From positions 19,796,884-19,860,883 of the forward strand of contig NC_092248.1 of the NCBI RefSeq assembly GCF_036320965.1: a stretch of 64,000 nucleotides of DNA, in the 5' to 3' direction. This DNA is from Panulirus ornatus. Lineage: Eukaryota; Arthropoda; Malacostraca; Decapoda; Palinuridae. The notes beneath the pieces were generated by a model. That model was not told the DNA's origin. It did no database searches and worked only from the letters and a program-made list of their open reading frames with translations. Below are positions 63,826-64,000 of the stretch, piece by piece; position 1 is the first letter of the stretch, and each line of letters starts with the position of its first letter. Made by a program: the position numbers and the translations under genes.

Positions 63826-63867
<42 letters not shown>
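63826..63867. repeat. (TA)n tract
   Basis: About 40 bp of TA between the tail of a plus family B copy and a minus-strand tRNA-like sequence. Confidence 0.92.
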
Positions 63868-63869
<2 letters not shown>

Positions 63870-63946
63870 AACCTGCAACAGCTAGAATCGAACCCGGGAC
63901 CTCTGTGCCACAGGCGGTACAGCTACCGCTAGGCTATGGGCCTGGC
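63868..63946 (-). mobile_element. tRNA-derived SINE head abutting (TA)n
   Basis: Minus strand reads a tRNA-like head: A box TAGCCTAGCGGTAGC (63922-63936), B box GGTTCGATTCT (63884-63894), T-arm CCGGGTTCGATTCTAG-like. About 15 bases later (GTTGCAGGTTTGTA) it meets (TA)n. Acceptor-stem pairing is not convincing, so I call it a SINE head or tRNA pseudogene, not a tRNA gene. Confidence 0.65.
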
Positions 63947-64000
63947 TAATAGGAAATAACTATTCGAATATTATGTACTCGAATACCTTTCGTCTCACGT
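63947..64000. other. Window-end sequence, nothing recognised
   Basis: The last 54 bp contain a duplicated TATTCGAATA/TACTCGAATAC motif and no identifiable feature. Confidence 0.4.

Overview
The window reads as non-coding, repeat-packed DNA of an animal. It has no bacterial gene organisation, dozens of degenerate copies of one endonuclease/reverse-transcriptase retrotransposon, very long (TA)n, (TC)n and (CA)n microsatellites, tRNA-derived SINE heads, and one plausible 58-nt exon with AG/GT splice borders. The microsatellite density and repeat style suggest an arthropod, most likely a decapod crustacean; that taxonomic guess comes from general knowledge, not from a diagnostic gene.

The dominant element is a non-LTR retrotransposon (family A). 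It has a 5'UTR of about 120 nt, one ORF of about 998 codons (APE-type endonuclease, then reverse transcriptase with FADD, then a C-terminal domain), a 3'UTR, and an A-rich/(TA)n tail. The best copy is full length on the minus strand (35859-39180) and its reading frame is broken by one nonsense codon. About 25 further copies or fragments lie on both strands. A short relative of about 240 bp (family B) carries the family A 5'UTR, lacks the ORF, and ends in the same stem-loop and (TA)n tail. Two loci carry ends of a third family (P, probably Penelope-like, with a hammerhead-like core).

Layout. 0-5.5 kb: family A copies, including a 5'-inverted copy. 5.5-7.3 kb: three family B copies and a family P inverted repeat. 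7.3-18.65 kb: nested family A copies, including a second 5'-inverted copy. 18.65-19.7 kb: low-repeat DNA with the candidate exon. 19.7-23.1 kb: old family A pieces, a palindrome of two family A tails, and low-repeat DNA. 23.1-39.2 kb: family A and B copies ending in the full-length copy. 39.3-39.8 kb: low-repeat DNA. 39.9-43.6 kb: two family A copies. 43.6-46.5 kb: an old CR1/L2/Jockey-type LINE. 46.5-51.9 kb: low-copy DNA with minisatellites, (TC)n tracts and a tRNA-SINE. 51.9-64 kb: dense young family A and B copies, including two sister copies head to head, ending in a second tRNA-SINE.

How the parts interact: almost every young insertion abuts a (TA)n tract, and that tract is usually the tail of an earlier insertion. 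This suggests that the elements supply (TA)n tails that receive later insertions, so the block grows by self-nesting. Family B probably borrows the family A enzyme through the shared terminal hairpin. No functional host gene can be assembled from this window.
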